DNA of 64,000 bases, taken from NCBI GenBank assembly GCA_945876285.1, contig CAMCNO010000007.1, forward strand, positions 17,782 through 81,781. The letters are read 5' to 3'. This DNA comes from an uncultured Clostridia bacterium. Its GTDB lineage: Bacteria > Bacillota > Clostridia > Oscillospirales > Oscillospiraceae. Positions 16,763-25,944 of the stretch are shown in pieces (position 1 is the first letter of the stretch; every line of letters starts with the position of its first letter). Made by a program: the position numbers and the translations under genes. The notes below the pieces were generated by a model. The model saw nothing but the letters and a program-made list of their open reading frames with translations, was not told the DNA's origin and ran no database searches.

Positions 16763-18910
16763 ATGGAACAGGGAACAACACCCAACGAGGCCATGGCGGC
16801 GCTGCTGGAGCGATATCAGGAAATGGTGGAGAACCCCGACCAGGAAGACCTAGAGCGAGAGATCTATGTGGAGGCCTGGCAGGGTAACTGGCAGGAAGCC
16901 CTGCGGCTTCTGCGCCTGCTGCCCGGCCCCGTCACCCGGGAAACGGCGGGGGTGTATCTGTTCCAGGCCCTTTGCTCCGCACCGCCCCAGACGTTCGCAG
17001 AGCTGCTGGACCGGCTGCCCCACAGGGAGTATACGGGTCAGGACACCGTCCCTGCCCCGTGGATGCCCGGCAACGGAAGACGCCGCCATCACCGCTGGGA
17101 GGTCCGCATACAGGGCACGCTGACCCTGCTGGCAGTGGCGAAGAACCGCCCCGCCCATCTGGCCATTCTGCTGGAGCGGGGATACGACGTGAACTGCGCC
17201 TCTCTGGCGGCTGCGGCGGCGCTGGAGGACGCCTTCGGCTACGAAACGGACCATTATGGGTCGGATTTTGCGCCCTACCATCCCTTCACCGCCCGGGTGG
17301 AGAGCCGCCTGTTTGTGATGCGGCACGACGGAGACCCTCAGGACATTCCACCTCTGGAGCTGGAGGGGGCCACGCCGCTGGCGGCGGCCATCCTCTTTGG
17401 GCACGGGGAATGTGCCCGAGTGCTGATGGAGCACGGCGCATGGTGCATGGAGTCCCCGGGTGTCAGCCGGGCCATGTGGCTGGCGTGGCGGGAGAAGGAC
17501 GAGACGTACCGCGCTGTCCGGGACAAGGTGCTGGCCCGGAGCGGAGGACGGCCCGTCCTGTGGGCGCTGTGCCCCACCTGCTCACCCAGTCAGCTGGACA
17601 GCGTGCTGCGCACCTGGGCTTTTCCCCGGGAGGAGATGGCCGCCGCTGCCCGGAAGATGATGGTGGAGTTCCAGTTTCAGGACGGCCTGTGGCAGCAGCC
17701 GGAGCAGGGCTGGAAGGACCTGTGCTGCCGCCTGCGGCTGGTGGGCCGGACCTGCCCGGAGGCGCTGTGCGCCCCGGAGGCGGCGGGAGAGCTGCTGGAC
17801 CGGTGCGCGGATGCGGAGGAATGGGAGCTGTCACCCTTCCTGCCCATTCTGGAGGGGAGGACGGTGGACCTGTCTCAGCTTCCCGGCCATCTTCTGCTGG
17901 GCCGAAGAGAGGAGTACCCCATGCTGGAGACGCTGGCCGCCCACTGCAGCCTTGTGATGGACCGGGAAGGCGTGTCGATGGTTACGCCGCCTCAGGCGCT
18001 CCGTCTGCTGGTGAAGCATGTGACCTTCCTGCCGCCAACCATGGAACAGGGCGTCAGCAATCTGACCATTGCCCTGCTGCGGAGAGGGTCTCCCAAGCTG
18101 ATCGCCCAGGCTCTGCGGCAGGGCGCCATCCCGCCGGAGGAGACCACGGAGGAGCTGCTGCACTGCCAGATGGCGCTGAAGCTGCCGCCGGTCTGCCGTG
18201 CCCTGCTGCTGACCGTACCCCGGCCCGCGGCTTCCCGCCCGCCGGAGCCCCGGAGGCTCATCCGCAAGGGGATGCCCCGGTGGTTCCGGGAGGAGGTTTC
18301 AGGCAATGCGGCGCCGATCCTGGAGGAGAGAGACTGGGCTAGGTGGTTTTACCCGCTGCTGTGCTGCGAGACGGCGGACTGTCGGGCGGAGGCTGTGGGT
18401 GAGCGCTGGCAGACGGGCAATATCCTGTACGCCCTGTGTATGCGGGGAGAGACAGAGGTGGTGGCCCGCTGGCTGCGCTATTCCTGGGAGGAACTGTGGA
18501 ATACGGATATCTTCTATTGCCGGAACCGGAAGTGGAGTGTGACGGCAACGCCCCTGTGTGCCGCGGCTTTGGCGGGGCAGACAGACACAGTCCGCCTGCT
18601 GCTGGACCACGGCGCCCCGGCAGCGGAGGAGCAGTGCGGCTGGCCCAGCGTCTGGAGCGTCTGGGGAGAGGAGACAAGGGACTGCACATTCCCCATCACG
18701 CCGCTGCTGGCGGCGCTGCTGGGAGGGCACTGGGAGACAGCCCGCCTGCTGCTGGACCACGGCGCCGGCTGTGATCTCCGGGAGGAGAGGACCCGGGAAC
18801 TGTGTACACGGATTCATAAAGAGGATTTGGAGAGCGCGGCTGCGTCCCATCTGGAGGCGTATCTCTCCAGGGACGGTGTGCTGCGCGGAAAGGGAGGAGA
18901 CAGCGTATGA
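16763..18910 (+). CDS. large-type ankyrin-repeat protein (second subtype)
   Basis: This protein has 715 residues. The ATG at 16763 follows GGAGGAGG; a longer frame would overlap the previous gene by nearly 300 bp and is rejected. Ankyrin units lie near residues 118-148 (TLLAVAKNRPAHLAILLERG), 202-226, 595-622 and 645-672. The repeats PLLAALLGGHWETARLLLDHG and the phrase VKHVTFLPPTMEQGVSNLT are shared with the protein at 36196 rather than with its immediate neighbours, so these two form a subtype. It overlaps the following unknown gene by ATGA, repeating the arrangement at 11691. Confidence 0.88.
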   Translation: MEQGTTPNEAMAALLERYQEMVENPDQEDLEREIYVEAWQGNWQEALRLLRLLPGPVTRETAGVYLFQALCSAPPQTFAELLDRLPHREYTGQDTVPAPWMPGNGRRRHHRWEVRIQGTLTLLAVAKNRPAHLAILLERGYDVNCASLAAAAALEDAFGYETDHYGSDFAPYHPFTARVESRLFVMRHDGDPQDIPPLELEGATPLAAAILFGHGECARVLMEHGAWCMESPGVSRAMWLAWREKDETYRAVRDKVLARSGGRPVLWALCPTCSPSQLDSVLRTWAFPREEMAAAARKMMVEFQFQDGLWQQPEQGWKDLCCRLRLVGRTCPEALCAPEAAGELLDRCADAEEWELSPFLPILEGRTVDLSQLPGHLLLGRREEYPMLETLAAHCSLVMDREGVSMVTPPQALRLLVKHVTFLPPTMEQGVSNLTIALLRRGSPKLIAQALRQGAIPPEETTEELLHCQMALKLPPVCRALLLTVPRPAASRPPEPRRLIRKGMPRWFREEVSGNAAPILEERDWARWFYPLLCCETADCRAEAVGERWQTGNILYALCMRGETEVVARWLRYSWEELWNTDIFYCRNRKWSVTATPLCAAALAGQTDTVRLLLDHGAPAAEEQCGWPSVWSVWGEETRDCTFPITPLLAALLGGHWETARLLLDHGAGCDLREERTRELCTRIHKEDLESAAASHLEAYLSRDGVLRGKGGDSV

Positions 18911-20046
18911 TGCGCATCAGACTGATTTCGGAACCGGAGTGGGGGAGCAGGAGGCAGGAAAACCGCCTCACCAGCTACGATGAGAGCTGTTTTTTCGATC
19001 TGCTGCGGGAGAAGGGGACGTTCGACGACGAGGCCAGCATCCAGCTTCTGACGTATCTCCACGGTGAGGAGGCTGTGACGGAGCGGTGGTACAGCCGCGT
19101 CACGCCGGATGGAAAGCCCTGCCTGTCCGCCATCTCCCAGGAGGCCAAGTACGGCCTGACGGTCATTGCAAACTCCCGGAAGGGCATCTACACCGAGATT
19201 GAGGAGGAATTCACGGAGTTTGAGGTGGAGTCCCGAATGGAGAACTGCGTCAGCGCGGATTCCGGCCTCCCGCTGGTCTGGAACGCCTTTGCCGCTTTGG
19301 ACATGGACATCCTGCTGGTGTTCCGAAAGAAGAATTTTTCCTTTGGTTGGGATATCCCCGTGGATAACGACTTTCTGCTGGAGAACTATCCCGGCGAGAA
19401 CGGCCCCATGGAGGTCTGGGTGAAAGAGGCGCTTGTAGAAAAGGGAGAGACCCACAACGGACTGCCCTGCGTTCACAATTACTTCTATGCCCAGCGGTAT
19501 GATTGGCGGAAGGAGACCGACGACCTGCTGGAGGTGCTGGACGAGCTGAACTGCGGCAGACGGCCGCTGGCCAAGGGCATGTTTTCTCTGCAGGAGTTTT
19601 ACACCATGATTGGCGAAGACTGGACCTGCTCGGACCCCGACGATGACTGGGAGGAAACAGCGCGGACGTCCATGAAGATCGTCAACCACATGAGCTGCAT
19701 GCCCGATGAGACGGAAGCCAGGCGGGTGCGGTATCTGCTGATCGAAAAGCGGATGAACGGCACCTACTGCCTGCGGAGCCAAAACTCGGTGAAGTATCCG
19801 GAGTACTGGGAGATGCTGGATGAGGCAGAAACCTTTGCAGTTCCCGGCGGCGAGGTCTTGGTCCTGCCGGTGGATGTGAATGAGGTCGTGAGCTGCGCCA
19901 GAGACCTGGAGAAGGCCGTGTGCGCCTTCCGGGTTTCGGACGGCGTGGTGGAGCTGTTTGACAAGGCGGAGGGCCTGCGGGAATTTACGGCACTGCTGCA
20001 GGAGGCGCTGAACTCCGGCAAGTGCACCGTCCCGGAAGATGACTGA
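18907..20046 (+). CDS. ankyrin-associated protein of unknown function (copy 2)
   Basis: This protein has 379 residues. Two consecutive ATGs overlap the stop of the ankyrin gene; alignment with copy 1 suggests the second, at 18910. It shares with the protein at 11691-12815 the blocks RLISEPE, GKPCLSAISQEAKYGLT, FAALDMDILLVFR, DFLLENYP and the final acidic region. It has no recognisable domain. The repeated coupling with a large ankyrin gene is the strongest clue to its job. A ten-base gap leads to the next ankyrin gene. Confidence 0.82.
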   Translation: MMRIRLISEPEWGSRRQENRLTSYDESCFFDLLREKGTFDDEASIQLLTYLHGEEAVTERWYSRVTPDGKPCLSAISQEAKYGLTVIANSRKGIYTEIEEEFTEFEVESRMENCVSADSGLPLVWNAFAALDMDILLVFRKKNFSFGWDIPVDNDFLLENYPGENGPMEVWVKEALVEKGETHNGLPCVHNYFYAQRYDWRKETDDLLEVLDELNCGRRPLAKGMFSLQEFYTMIGEDWTCSDPDDDWEETARTSMKIVNHMSCMPDETEARRVRYLLIEKRMNGTYCLRSQNSVKYPEYWEMLDEAETFAVPGGEVLVLPVDVNEVVSCARDLEKAVCAFRVSDGVVELFDKAEGLREFTALLQEALNSGKCTVPEDD

Positions 20047-20055
20047 GGTGGTTTC

Positions 20056-22278
20056 ATGGATCTTTGGGACTACAGAGAATTTCGCGAACCGGAACGGTTC
20101 TCGGAGGAAGAGGAGACGCTGCTGTCTGCCCTGGAGCGGGAGGATGAGGCAGAGGCCGGGAGACTGCTGGACGCGCTTGCCCAACCGATCTCAGACCCCT
20201 GCGCCCACATCGCCCTGCGGATGGCGCTGGACTGCCCTGCAGAACTGTTTCGCCGGGTGCTGGACCAGTGCTCTCCGGGCGAATACTCTGAGCTGTATGC
20301 CTGGAGGGGGGAGGGGCACGAGACCACCATCCGGGCGCGGGGCTCCTTTTTGCTGCTGGCAGCGGCAAAGAACAGGCCCCAGCATGTCCGGGTGCTGCTG
20401 GAGCGCGGGTATGACTGCAACGGCGCGGGGATCGGACTGGATTGGCGGCTGCAGGCCGCGCGGACGATCAACGGAGATGCCGTGCCGCCCTATGCCCGGT
20501 ACTGCGCCGCCTGCGGCAACCGGCTGGATGTGGACCGCGGCAAAGACACCTGGTCGGTTCCCTGTGCCACGCCCCTGACGGCTGCCCTGCTCTGCGGGAG
20601 CCTGGACGCGGCCCAGGTTTTACTGGACTGGCCCGGCGTCTGGAGGGCGGAGGGCAGCGTTGTCTGCCGTGCCGCTGTGCTGGTGTTGGAAAAAGCGGAT
20701 ATGTGGCTGTTTTCCCCGGAACAGCAGGCGGCGCAGCGGGAGATTCTGCGGCTCATCTTCTGCCCGGACCGGGCGGGACTGCCGGAGCGTGAGGCGTTTT
20801 TCCGGACGTACTGTTTGCAGCCCGCTTCCTTCGTGGATATCTGCACCGCCCCCACGCTGCGCTGCCAGTTGGAGGGCGGACTGTGTACGGAGGAGGACGC
20901 CCGGCAGATGCTGGAGATCCTCAGCAAAGAGGAGAAAGCGCAGTCCTTTGACCCGGCCAGGGCCGAAAAACTGTTGCTGCTCAAGCAATTTTTCCCCAAG
21001 GTGTGCCGCCAGCCCTGGGCCGCAGAGGCGTTCCTGCGGGAGGCGCTGCGGCACACCGTGGAAGGCCGGCCCTACCAGAAGATGCTGAAGGCCTGGATGG
21101 AGCTGTGCGGAGGGGAGCGGGACCTGACCTGGGCCGGGGAACGACTTTGGGAGATGGACCGGAAGACCCTGCGGCAGTTTCTGGAGGAGGCGGGCCATGG
21201 CGGAGAGCTGGTGATGGACGCCGACGCAGTGCGGCCCGGAGCGGCCGGGGATCATCCGGACTGCTTGGCAGAGCTTTTATCCAGAGTGCGCTTTCGCCCC
21301 CGGGCCGGGGAGGGCGTCAGCGGCTTGATGCAGGAGCTGCTGGGGACCTCCAACCTGCGGCTGCTGCGTCTGGCGGCAAAGCGGGACGTGTTTTCCGGGG
21401 AGGACCCTACGGCCTTGCTGGAGCATCTGAAGCAGCAGCCTGAGACGGCGCCCGACGGGCGTGCGGTGATTTTGGCATATGCGGGAAAGTCCGAAGCGGT
21501 GCAGGCACCCTGGCAGGAGATACACCGGTGGGCCGGGTGGAATGCCCGGTTCGGGGTGTCGGAGGAAGCTTGCCGGAGGACACTGGATACCCTGCTGCAC
21601 GGAGAACTTGCGGAGGAGGAATATTTTCCGCATCTGTTTCGAGTCTGCTGCTATCAGAAGCAGCAGGCGGCTATGCCGCTTCCCGTAGGCAGTGCCCGAT
21701 ATCCAACGCTGGAGACGTTCTCACCGTGGGGCGTCGCCTGCTGCGCGGAAAGCGACGGGTTCATGCGGTTCCTGCTGCAGCACATGCCGGACGGCATTCA
21801 GGAGGAGGTGCGTATCTGCTGGAGAGCGGGGAACACCTGGAATGACCTGCTGTGCTTCCGGGGAACGCCCCTGGCGCTGTCCGCAGCACTGGGCCGAACA
21901 AAACAGGCGCGGCTGCTGCTGGACAGAGGCCTGGACCCTGACGAGACGGGGCAGGGTAATCTTGCCCGCTTTTTTGTGAGGCGGGGCTTTGTGGAGGACG
22001 GCTTCCTGGTGACGCCCGTGCTGGCGGCGATCCTGCTGGGGCAGGAGGAGACGGCCCGCCTGCTGCTGGACGCGGGGGCGGTCTGCGACTTTTCCCGCCC
22101 GTCCCATCTGCGGGTGCTGCGGCAGGGCAGCGAGGAAACCTTGCGCCTTGCCGAAAGTCTGCCTGGCGTGGGCTTTGAGGAGCTTCCGGAAGCGGAACGG
22201 GAAGTCTTGCGGCTGGCCGTGACGCAGGACAGACGGAGGCGGGAGTTCTGGGCGGAGCTGGAAATGGAAGCGCCGTGA
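20056..22278 (+). CDS. large-type ankyrin-repeat protein
   Basis: This protein has 740 residues, behind GAGGTGG. Ankyrin units lie near residues 95-125 (FLLLAAAKNRPQHVRVLLERG), 170-194, 602-630 and 651-678 (VLAAILLGQEETARLLLDAG). Its middle is closely related to that of the protein at 14452, including motifs such as LRQFLEEAGHGGELVMDAD and CRQPWAAEAFLREAL, which points to tandem duplication. It is the last gene of the transcript from promoter E. No terminator is obvious directly after it. Confidence 0.88.
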   Translation: MDLWDYREFREPERFSEEEETLLSALEREDEAEAGRLLDALAQPISDPCAHIALRMALDCPAELFRRVLDQCSPGEYSELYAWRGEGHETTIRARGSFLLLAAAKNRPQHVRVLLERGYDCNGAGIGLDWRLQAARTINGDAVPPYARYCAACGNRLDVDRGKDTWSVPCATPLTAALLCGSLDAAQVLLDWPGVWRAEGSVVCRAAVLVLEKADMWLFSPEQQAAQREILRLIFCPDRAGLPEREAFFRTYCLQPASFVDICTAPTLRCQLEGGLCTEEDARQMLEILSKEEKAQSFDPARAEKLLLLKQFFPKVCRQPWAAEAFLREALRHTVEGRPYQKMLKAWMELCGGERDLTWAGERLWEMDRKTLRQFLEEAGHGGELVMDADAVRPGAAGDHPDCLAELLSRVRFRPRAGEGVSGLMQELLGTSNLRLLRLAAKRDVFSGEDPTALLEHLKQQPETAPDGRAVILAYAGKSEAVQAPWQEIHRWAGWNARFGVSEEACRRTLDTLLHGELAEEEYFPHLFRVCCYQKQQAAMPLPVGSARYPTLETFSPWGVACCAESDGFMRFLLQHMPDGIQEEVRICWRAGNTWNDLLCFRGTPLALSAALGRTKQARLLLDRGLDPDETGQGNLARFFVRRGFVEDGFLVTPVLAAILLGQEETARLLLDAGAVCDFSRPSHLRVLRQGSEETLRLAESLPGVGFEELPEAEREVLRLAVTQDRRRREFWAELEMEAP

Positions 22279-22314
22279 GCGGAAGGCAATCCCTGGGAAA
22301 ACCGCAAAAATGTG

Positions 22315-22343
22315 TTGATATAGTTTGCGGCATTTTGTATAAT
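22315..22343 (+). promoter_or_regulatory. sigma-A promoter
   Basis: TTGATA (22315-22320), 17-bp spacer, TATAAT (22338-22343). It reads into the orphan gene at 22412 and is unlike the regulon promoters. Confidence 0.8.
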
Positions 22344-22411
22344 ACCAGTGTACACAATCGCGTACGATCATGCGCAATATGAACGAAAGAGCAAAGGACG
22401 GGGGAACAGAT

Positions 22412-22960
22412 ATGATAGGAAATCTGATGACAGTGACTGTTGATCAGTTTATTAAAGGAACGTTAAAAAGGGGCGTACCCGGAAGCTATTTGGCTGTTGT
22501 TTCAAGTTATGATGAAGCGTCCAGGCTCAGAGCCCTGCTGTGGGAAGAAATCCAAAAAATTGCGGAGGATGGGAACCATGTCATTGAGGAGATAGACTAT
22601 TATCAGGCTCGTTTCCATCAATATAAGGTATGCGGTGCTGATATAAATAACAAAAAATCCTTGGTGCAGATTAACGGAGGTGCAAAAGCCTACTATTCCA
22701 ACGAGGAATTGAAAATGCTTGTTGAGGAAACCATGGATATAAGCGCAAAGATGGAAGCAAAGCTGCCGGAGGGAAAGACAGGTATTGCGTTATACAAGAA
22801 TCTCCGTCCTGATGGACATTATCTTTCCCTGTTATCAACTGACGGTGTACCAAAGAACTGGATGGTTTTTGGCGTTCTTTGCGATGGGGACCCAGAGGAA
22901 GATGTAAGCGCAATCTGGTCGGAAGTGAAGCCTCTGTTTCCTATGAGAGTGACCCTGTAA
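22412..22960 (+). CDS. hypothetical protein, lower GC than neighbours
   Basis: This protein has 182 residues if started at the ATG at 22412, which follows GGGGGAA; an in-frame ATG at 22370 lacks a ribosome site. No family recognised. The sequence is soluble and mixed alpha/beta in character (LMTVTVDQFIKGTL, then YLAVVSSYDEASRLRALLWEE). Its codons are clearly more AT-rich than those of the flanking ankyrin and helicase genes. It has its own sigma-A promoter and a strong terminator, so it is an independent cassette, possibly acquired separately. Confidence 0.7.
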   Translation: MIGNLMTVTVDQFIKGTLKRGVPGSYLAVVSSYDEASRLRALLWEEIQKIAEDGNHVIEEIDYYQARFHQYKVCGADINNKKSLVQINGGAKAYYSNEELKMLVEETMDISAKMEAKLPEGKTGIALYKNLRPDGHYLSLLSTDGVPKNWMVFGVLCDGDPEEDVSAIWSEVKPLFPMRVTL

Positions 22961-23014
22961 GGACGTCTCATACTCGTATCATACATCATACAGCGGCAGT
23001 CAGACGATGAATCT

Positions 23015-23054
23015 CCCCGTGCGGCGCAGAATCGTGCCGCATGGGGATTTTTTT
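23015..23054 (+). terminator. intrinsic terminator
   Basis: An 11-bp stem (23015-23025 with 23036-23046, one G-T pair) is followed by seven T. It ends the orphan gene unit. Confidence 0.88.
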
Positions 23055-23138
23055 GACTGGAAGGATGCCTGCAGAGCCGGCGGCCCTTCACGGCACATTT
23101 CCGGACAGGGACTTTTTGTCAAATACTGATGGAATTTG

Positions 23139-23167
23139 TTGCATCGAAGCGGCAATGTTCTTATACT
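23139..23167 (+). promoter_or_regulatory. sigma-A promoter of the AddB-like/AddA-like operon
   Basis: TTGCAT (23139-23144), 17-bp spacer, TATACT (23162-23167). Transcription would begin near 23175, downstream of an in-frame ATG at 23136, so the GTG at 23202 is the start. Confidence 0.75.
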
Positions 23168-23201
23168 GGAAGCAGACAATCGAAACGGGAGGAAACAACC
23201 T

Positions 23202-25940
23202 GTGAGAGAAGCATATTTGAAGAATTTGGCGTCAGCACTGCAGCAGCACCAGCCGCAGGAGACCATTCTGGTCATGGGAAGCCGTGCGGAGGGGCGCAGA
23301 GCGCTGGCCGCGTTGGCTGCTCAGGGCAATCTGATCATCGGCGTCCGGCCTGAGACCCCGTTTTCTCTGGCGCAGGAGCTGTGCGCAGACCAGCTCTCGG
23401 CAGCCGGAGCACCCCGCCTGCTTTCGGAGGCGGAGGCGGCGGACCTGGTGCGCAGCTGCATGAGAAAAAGCGCTGGTATTTACAGCGGTGCCAATGTAAG
23501 AACCTTGACAGCGGCGCGCACCGTGTTCCGCACATTCCAGGAGATGGCCATGGCGAATGTCCCGGAGGAGCTGGAGGCGCATCCGGCCGTGCAGAGCTCC
23601 GGGAAGCTGCGGGAGCTGCAGGCCATCCGCAGCGCATACCGGGAAGCGAAGCGGGAGAAAAACCTGCTGGACCGGGCGGACCTGTTCCACCTGGCCATCG
23701 AGACAGCCAAAGCCCAACCGGGCAAGGCGCGCCGCCCCTGGTTCGTCACCGTGGGCGACTACGCCCCCACGCCCCTGGAGCGGGAGCTGCTGGATCTGCT
23801 GGCGGGGGACCGTCTGACGGTGGTGGAGCTGCCCTGCGCCGATGGGGTGAAGCTGCCCGCAGACGCACTGTCCCCGTCGCTTCCCCGGGCGGACGTGCTG
23901 GAGGCTGTGCGGAGCGCCCAACCCCGCTTTGCGGCCTGCCGGGGCGTGGAGACAGAGGTGCGCGCCCTGTTCCGGGATCTGCTGGCAGACAAGGAAATCA
24001 AGCTGGAGGAGTGCACCGTGGTGTATCTCTCCGGTAGCTATGCCCAGACGCTGTATGAGGAGGCGGCGCGGTTCCATATCCCTGTCTCCATGGGCGGGGG
24101 CCTGTCCATGGCGGGGAGCTTGCTCTATTCCACCTTGAAGGCGGTGGCGGAGCTGCCCCGGACAGACTTTTATGCAGAAGACGTGTGTGGCCTGCTGGAG
24201 TCCTTCTGCCTGACGCCGGAGTGGCCCGTCAAGCTGGCGGAGCGCATGCGGGCCAAGAAGGTGGGCTGGGGCAAGGCCCGGTACAGTCTGGCCTGTGACC
24301 CCGAAGACATCGACAAAGTCCGCCCCGAGACCATGGGCGACGAGGCGTGGAGACTGCTGGTGGAGGATTGGAGTGGCTTCCTCACGCTGCTGACGGAAGT
24401 GGCGGAGCCGACCGTCGGCTTGGAGCGGCAGCAGGAGGACTTGCTGAACTTCCTGCGTTACTGCAACCACAAGAGCATGGCGGAGGCCGCGGCTCTGGCC
24501 AAGGCCCGGGAGCTGGTGACCCAGGTGTCCGAGCTGGACGAAGGCGAGACGCTGCTGCGCCGCCTGCTGGTGCTGATGGAGGGCGCCTCGTACCTGGGCG
24601 GCGCCCCGGAGCCGGGCAAGCTGTACTGCGCGCCCTTGTCTCAGGCGGCCTTTGCGGAGAGAAAGCGGCTGTATGTGCTGGGCCTGAGCCGGTACGCGGT
24701 GCGGGGAGAGCAGAAGGAGTCCCCAGTGCTGCTGGACGCGGAGCGGACGGCCCTCGGCGGTCTGAAGACCTCCGCCCAGCTGGGGGAGGAGCGGGAATAC
24801 CGCCTGATGACCCTGCTGGCCCGCCATGCGGGTGAGCTGGTGATGACCTATCCGAATTTTGACAGCGACAAGCTGCTGGAGCAAGCTCCCGCGCCGTTCT
24901 TTGAGGAGGCCAGCAAGGGGTTCCCTGTTGTCCCCGTCTCTTACATTCCTGAAACGGACCTGATTCCCATGGACTGCATGGCCTCCGCACAGGAGTTGGA
25001 CGCCATCACCGGGGCGAAGCCCTGGACGCTCCAGGATGGCGAGAAGACGGAACTGCAGGAGCAAAAGACCGTCAAGGAGCTGCTGGAGGGTATGACGCTG
25101 TCTCCCTCCGCGCTGGAGACGGCGCTGCGCTGCCCGTATCAGTTCTATCTGCAATATCTGCTGCGTATCCGTACCCCGCAGGCGGTGGAGCGGAACGACC
25201 AGCGGTGGCTTGCCCCCAATGAGACCGGCGACTTCGTCCATGTCGTGTTGCAGGAAATCTATAAGAAGGACCAGACGAAGCAGTGGGAGGAGGTCTTTGA
25301 GGAGAAATTTGAAGGCCTGGAAAAGACTGTCCCACTGCCCCATAAACGGTTGAAGGACGAGGCCAGGCAGACGCTGAAGGAGATGGTGCGGCGGGCCGTG
25401 AAGTGGACGGCTGACAACCAGCGGACTGTGGAGTCTGTGGAGCAGCGCTTCGAGGACCTGCCCCTGACCCTGGGCCAGTGGAACCTCCGGATGAAGGGCA
25501 GCATCGACCGGGTGGACAAGCTGCCCAACGGCGAGCTGGCAATTCTGGATTACAAGACCGGAAGAATAGAGAACTACACAGAGGCGATGTACCGTCACCT
25601 GCAGCATTACCTGTACACCCTGGCGGAGGAGCAGCTGCATGGCACCTCCATCACCCAGGCGGGGTATCTGTTCCTGAAGGAGGAGGCCAAGCTGGTGCCT
25701 CTGGAGGAGAACAAGGCTCTGCGGGAAGAGATGGAGGAGCGGATCACCTGGCTGCTGGACCGCATTTCCTACGAGGACTATGCCATGGAGTACCAGCCCT
25801 GCTTTGTGCCCCAGCGCGATGACGACGGGAACCCCATCCCCGGGGCACTGGAGAGCAGCGATAACAAGGAAGCCTTGAAAAACTGTAAGAAGACTTGTGA
25901 GTTTGCGGCGCTATGCACCGCACAGCTGAGAAAGAGGTGA
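23202..25940 (+). CDS. AddB-like PD-(D/E)XK exonuclease with degenerate helicase part
   Basis: This protein has 912 residues from the GTG at 23202, behind GGGAGG. The N-terminal segment where AddB carries a Walker A reads VMGSRAEGRR and lacks GKT, so the helicase part should be inactive. The C-terminal nuclease has Asp near 768 (SIDRVD) and DYKTGR near 782. A Cys near 642 (LRCPYQF) and the trio C-x3-C-x5-C near 893-905 match the iron-sulfur staple of AddB/Cas4 nucleases. It should process DNA ends together with the helicase encoded four bases downstream. It resembles AddB but is divergent, so a cluster-specific version is possible. Its promoter differs from those of the ankyrin units. Confidence 0.88.
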   Translation: MREAYLKNLASALQQHQPQETILVMGSRAEGRRALAALAAQGNLIIGVRPETPFSLAQELCADQLSAAGAPRLLSEAEAADLVRSCMRKSAGIYSGANVRTLTAARTVFRTFQEMAMANVPEELEAHPAVQSSGKLRELQAIRSAYREAKREKNLLDRADLFHLAIETAKAQPGKARRPWFVTVGDYAPTPLERELLDLLAGDRLTVVELPCADGVKLPADALSPSLPRADVLEAVRSAQPRFAACRGVETEVRALFRDLLADKEIKLEECTVVYLSGSYAQTLYEEAARFHIPVSMGGGLSMAGSLLYSTLKAVAELPRTDFYAEDVCGLLESFCLTPEWPVKLAERMRAKKVGWGKARYSLACDPEDIDKVRPETMGDEAWRLLVEDWSGFLTLLTEVAEPTVGLERQQEDLLNFLRYCNHKSMAEAAALAKARELVTQVSELDEGETLLRRLLVLMEGASYLGGAPEPGKLYCAPLSQAAFAERKRLYVLGLSRYAVRGEQKESPVLLDAERTALGGLKTSAQLGEEREYRLMTLLARHAGELVMTYPNFDSDKLLEQAPAPFFEEASKGFPVVPVSYIPETDLIPMDCMASAQELDAITGAKPWTLQDGEKTELQEQKTVKELLEGMTLSPSALETALRCPYQFYLQYLLRIRTPQAVERNDQRWLAPNETGDFVHVVLQEIYKKDQTKQWEEVFEEKFEGLEKTVPLPHKRLKDEARQTLKEMVRRAVKWTADNQRTVESVEQRFEDLPLTLGQWNLRMKGSIDRVDKLPNGELAILDYKTGRIENYTEAMYRHLQHYLYTLAEEQLHGTSITQAGYLFLKEEAKLVPLEENKALREEMEERITWLLDRISYEDYAMEYQPCFVPQRDDDGNPIPGALESSDNKEALKNCKKTCEFAALCTAQLRKR

Positions 25941-25944
25941 TCGT

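Noticed and set aside
22370..22411. Earlier ATG for the orphan gene at 22412
   Set aside because: It lies in frame but without a ribosome site, whereas GGGGGAA precedes the ATG at 22412.
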